Assembly: GCA_937952085.1 (NCBI GenBank) | Contig: CALFYQ010000401.1 | Coordinates: 1-7,558 of the forward strand | DNA length: 7,558 bases | Source: an uncultured Paracoccaceae bacterium | GTDB lineage: Bacteria > Pseudomonadota > Alphaproteobacteria > Rhodobacterales > Rhodobacteraceae | Direction of reading: 5' to 3' | Part shown: positions 6,467 to 7,558 of the stretch, in pieces | Layout of the letters: the number at the start of each line of letters is the position of its first letter | Position numbering within the stretch: position 1 is the stretch's first letter | Translations under genes and position numbers: made by a program | The notes under the pieces: generated by a model | The model's database searches: none | The model's input: the letters and a program-made list of their open reading frames with translations, nothing else | Told to the model about the DNA's origin: nothing

Positions 6467-7558
6467 TCAGATCCCGTTGACCGCGAGGAAGTCGGCGATC
6501 GCGTCGACGCAGGTCCGCCAGGCCGGCTCGTCGTCCACCAGGATGTGGTTCCGGCTCTCCAGCGGCAGGAACCGCGCGCCGGGAATTCCCTCGGCGAGCA
6601 TCCGCCCCTGCTCGATCGGGATGCGCTGGTCCTGCGCCGAATGCAGCACCAGCGTCGGCGCCCGCACTTCGGCGAGCCGGGGCCGCACGTCGATCTCGCC
6701 GAAGGCCTGCTGGAACCGCGCCGCGTTCTTTGGCGAAGCGGTGTGGCGCTGGAAATCGTCGAACCAGGCCAGCGCCTCGGCCGGCGCGTCGGGCATGAAT
6801 GTCTGCGAGAAGATGTGCCGATAGGCCGGGTTGTCGGCGCCCCAGCCGACCTCGGTCAGCCGGATCACCGCCTCGCGCCGCGCCTGCTCCTCCGGCCCCA
6901 TGAGGCGCCGCCAGCCGGCCGCATAGCCGCCGAGCAGGATCAGCCCGGAGACGCGCTCCGGATGCCGCGCCGCATACTCGATGGAGACCGCCGCGCCCTG
7001 CGAGACGCCGAGAAGCGGGAAGCGTTCGAGCTCCAGCCGGTCCGCCACCGCCTCGAGATCGGCCACGAAGGCGTCGAAGCCGAGATCGTCCACCTCCCAG
7101 TCCGATAGGCCGCACCCCCGCTCGTCATAGCGGATGAAGGTGCGCGCCGCGGCGAGCGCGGCGAAGCTGCGGCCCCAGATCGGGCTCGACCAGTCGAGCT
7201 CCAGATGGTTCAGCCAGTTCGCCGCCTTCAGGAGCGGCGGGCCCTCGCCGACCACGGCATAGGCGATCTTCACCCCGTCCCGCGCCGCGCAATAGCCGAT
7301 CCGCTGCGACTTCAGCGCCTGCGGCGGGGCCAGCGCCTCAGCGGCGCCCGGCCGCGGCGCCGCGGCCTCGCCTTCCGGGTCCTCCGCCCGCCAGAGCCGG
7401 CGCCATTTCTCCGCTTCGCCGGCGGCGAGCCCGGAATGCGAGGCCAGAAGACGGAGCGCCACGATCCGCGCCGTCCGCGCATCCTCCCGCTCGCCCTGGA
7501 GCCAGGCGTCGAACCGGTCGTCCCCGGCGCCGTCGAGCCCGTCGAACGGAGTCCGCTC
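6467..7558 (-). CDS. Alpha/beta-fold hydrolase with apparent regulatory N-terminal module (5' end outside window)
   Basis: The frame is open to the right edge, so the protein is incomplete at its N-terminus; 363 residues are visible. Numbering from the GTG codon at 7462, the hydrolase domain starts near residue 54 (RIGYCAARDGVKIAYAVVGE). It has YDERGCGLSDW (112-122), the nucleophile elbow GVSQGAA with Ser154, Asp278 (HSAQDQRIP) and His306 (ESRNHI), a complete triad. The core, including ANWLNHLELDW, resembles hydrolases commonly fused to winged-helix or adenylate-cyclase modules. The 32 residues upstream of 7462 include FDGLDGAGDDRFDAWLQGERE, which resembles the end of SARP/BTAD-like regulator domains. 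The GTG at 7462 is therefore probably not the true start. The substrate cannot be predicted. It lies upstream of phaC on the same strand, 237 bases away, and a functional link is not shown. Confidence 0.85.
   Translation of the reverse strand, partial: ERTPFDGLDGAGDDRFDAWLQGEREDARTARIVALRLLASHSGLAAGEAEKWRRLWRAEDPEGEAAAPRPGAAEALAPPQALKSQRIGYCAARDGVKIAYAVVGEGPPLLKAANWLNHLELDWSSPIWGRSFAALAAARTFIRYDERGCGLSDWEVDDLGFDAFVADLEAVADRLELERFPLLGVSQGAAVSIEYAARHPERVSGLILLGGYAAGWRRLMGPEEQARREAVIRLTEVGWGADNPAYRHIFSQTFMPDAPAEALAWFDDFQRHTASPKNAARFQQAFGEIDVRPRLAEVRAPTLVLHSAQDQRIPIEQGRMLAEGIPGARFLPLESRNHILVDDEPAWRTCVDAIADFLAVNGI

Noticed and set aside
6276..7115. 279-residue minus-strand frame overlapping the hydrolase
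   Set aside because: It is an out-of-frame shadow of the hydrolase with Gly/Arg/Ala repeats. The other frame carries the full catalytic triad.

Overview
This window is very GC-rich (around 70% G+C by eye). Every gene I can support lies on the minus strand, so the map reads from right to left. Base composition, gene families and codon bias suggest a high-GC proteobacterium, most likely an alphaproteobacterium. No marker gene is present to prove this.

Layout in the direction of transcription: (1) 7558-6467, an alpha/beta hydrolase whose 5' part lies outside the window. The visible N-terminal residues look like the end of a regulator-type module fused to the hydrolase. (2) 6466-6230, a 237-bp gap with an inverted repeat and other GC-rich dyads but no gene. 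(3) 6229-4454, a complete class I-like polyhydroxyalkanoate synthase (phaC) with an intact Cys-Asp-His triad. (4) 4453-4356, a 98-bp gap with two tandem GC hairpins and a palindrome. (5) 4355-1, an operon in the order atpD-atpC-atpQ-atpR-atpB-atpE-atpF-atpA, with atpA running off the left edge. atpG is expected next, outside the window.

This gene order, the two small membrane proteins AtpQ and AtpR, and the lack of a separate delta gene identify the operon as an N-ATPase. N-ATPase is the alternative, laterally mobile F-type rotary ATPase usually carried in addition to a housekeeping F-ATPase. It is generally interpreted as an ATP-driven Na+ or H+ export pump. The beta and alpha subunits form the catalytic head, epsilon sits on the rotor stalk, and subunit a with the c-ring forms the ion path. 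AtpF is a long b subunit whose C-terminus looks delta/OSCP-like, so it may supply both stator functions. The genes are tightly packed. Four consecutive junctions (D/C, C/Q, Q/R, R/B) appear to be 4-base GTGA overlaps, E/F is a 1-base TGATG overlap, and F/A overlaps by 8 bases.

The N-ATPase is a described family, so I do not see a wholly new system. The points worth a second look are the ion-binding residues of the c subunit (a Glu where classical Na+ rings have Gln), the b/delta fusion, the chained GTG starts, the PHA synthase directly upstream of the pump, and the hydrolase fused to an apparent regulatory domain.
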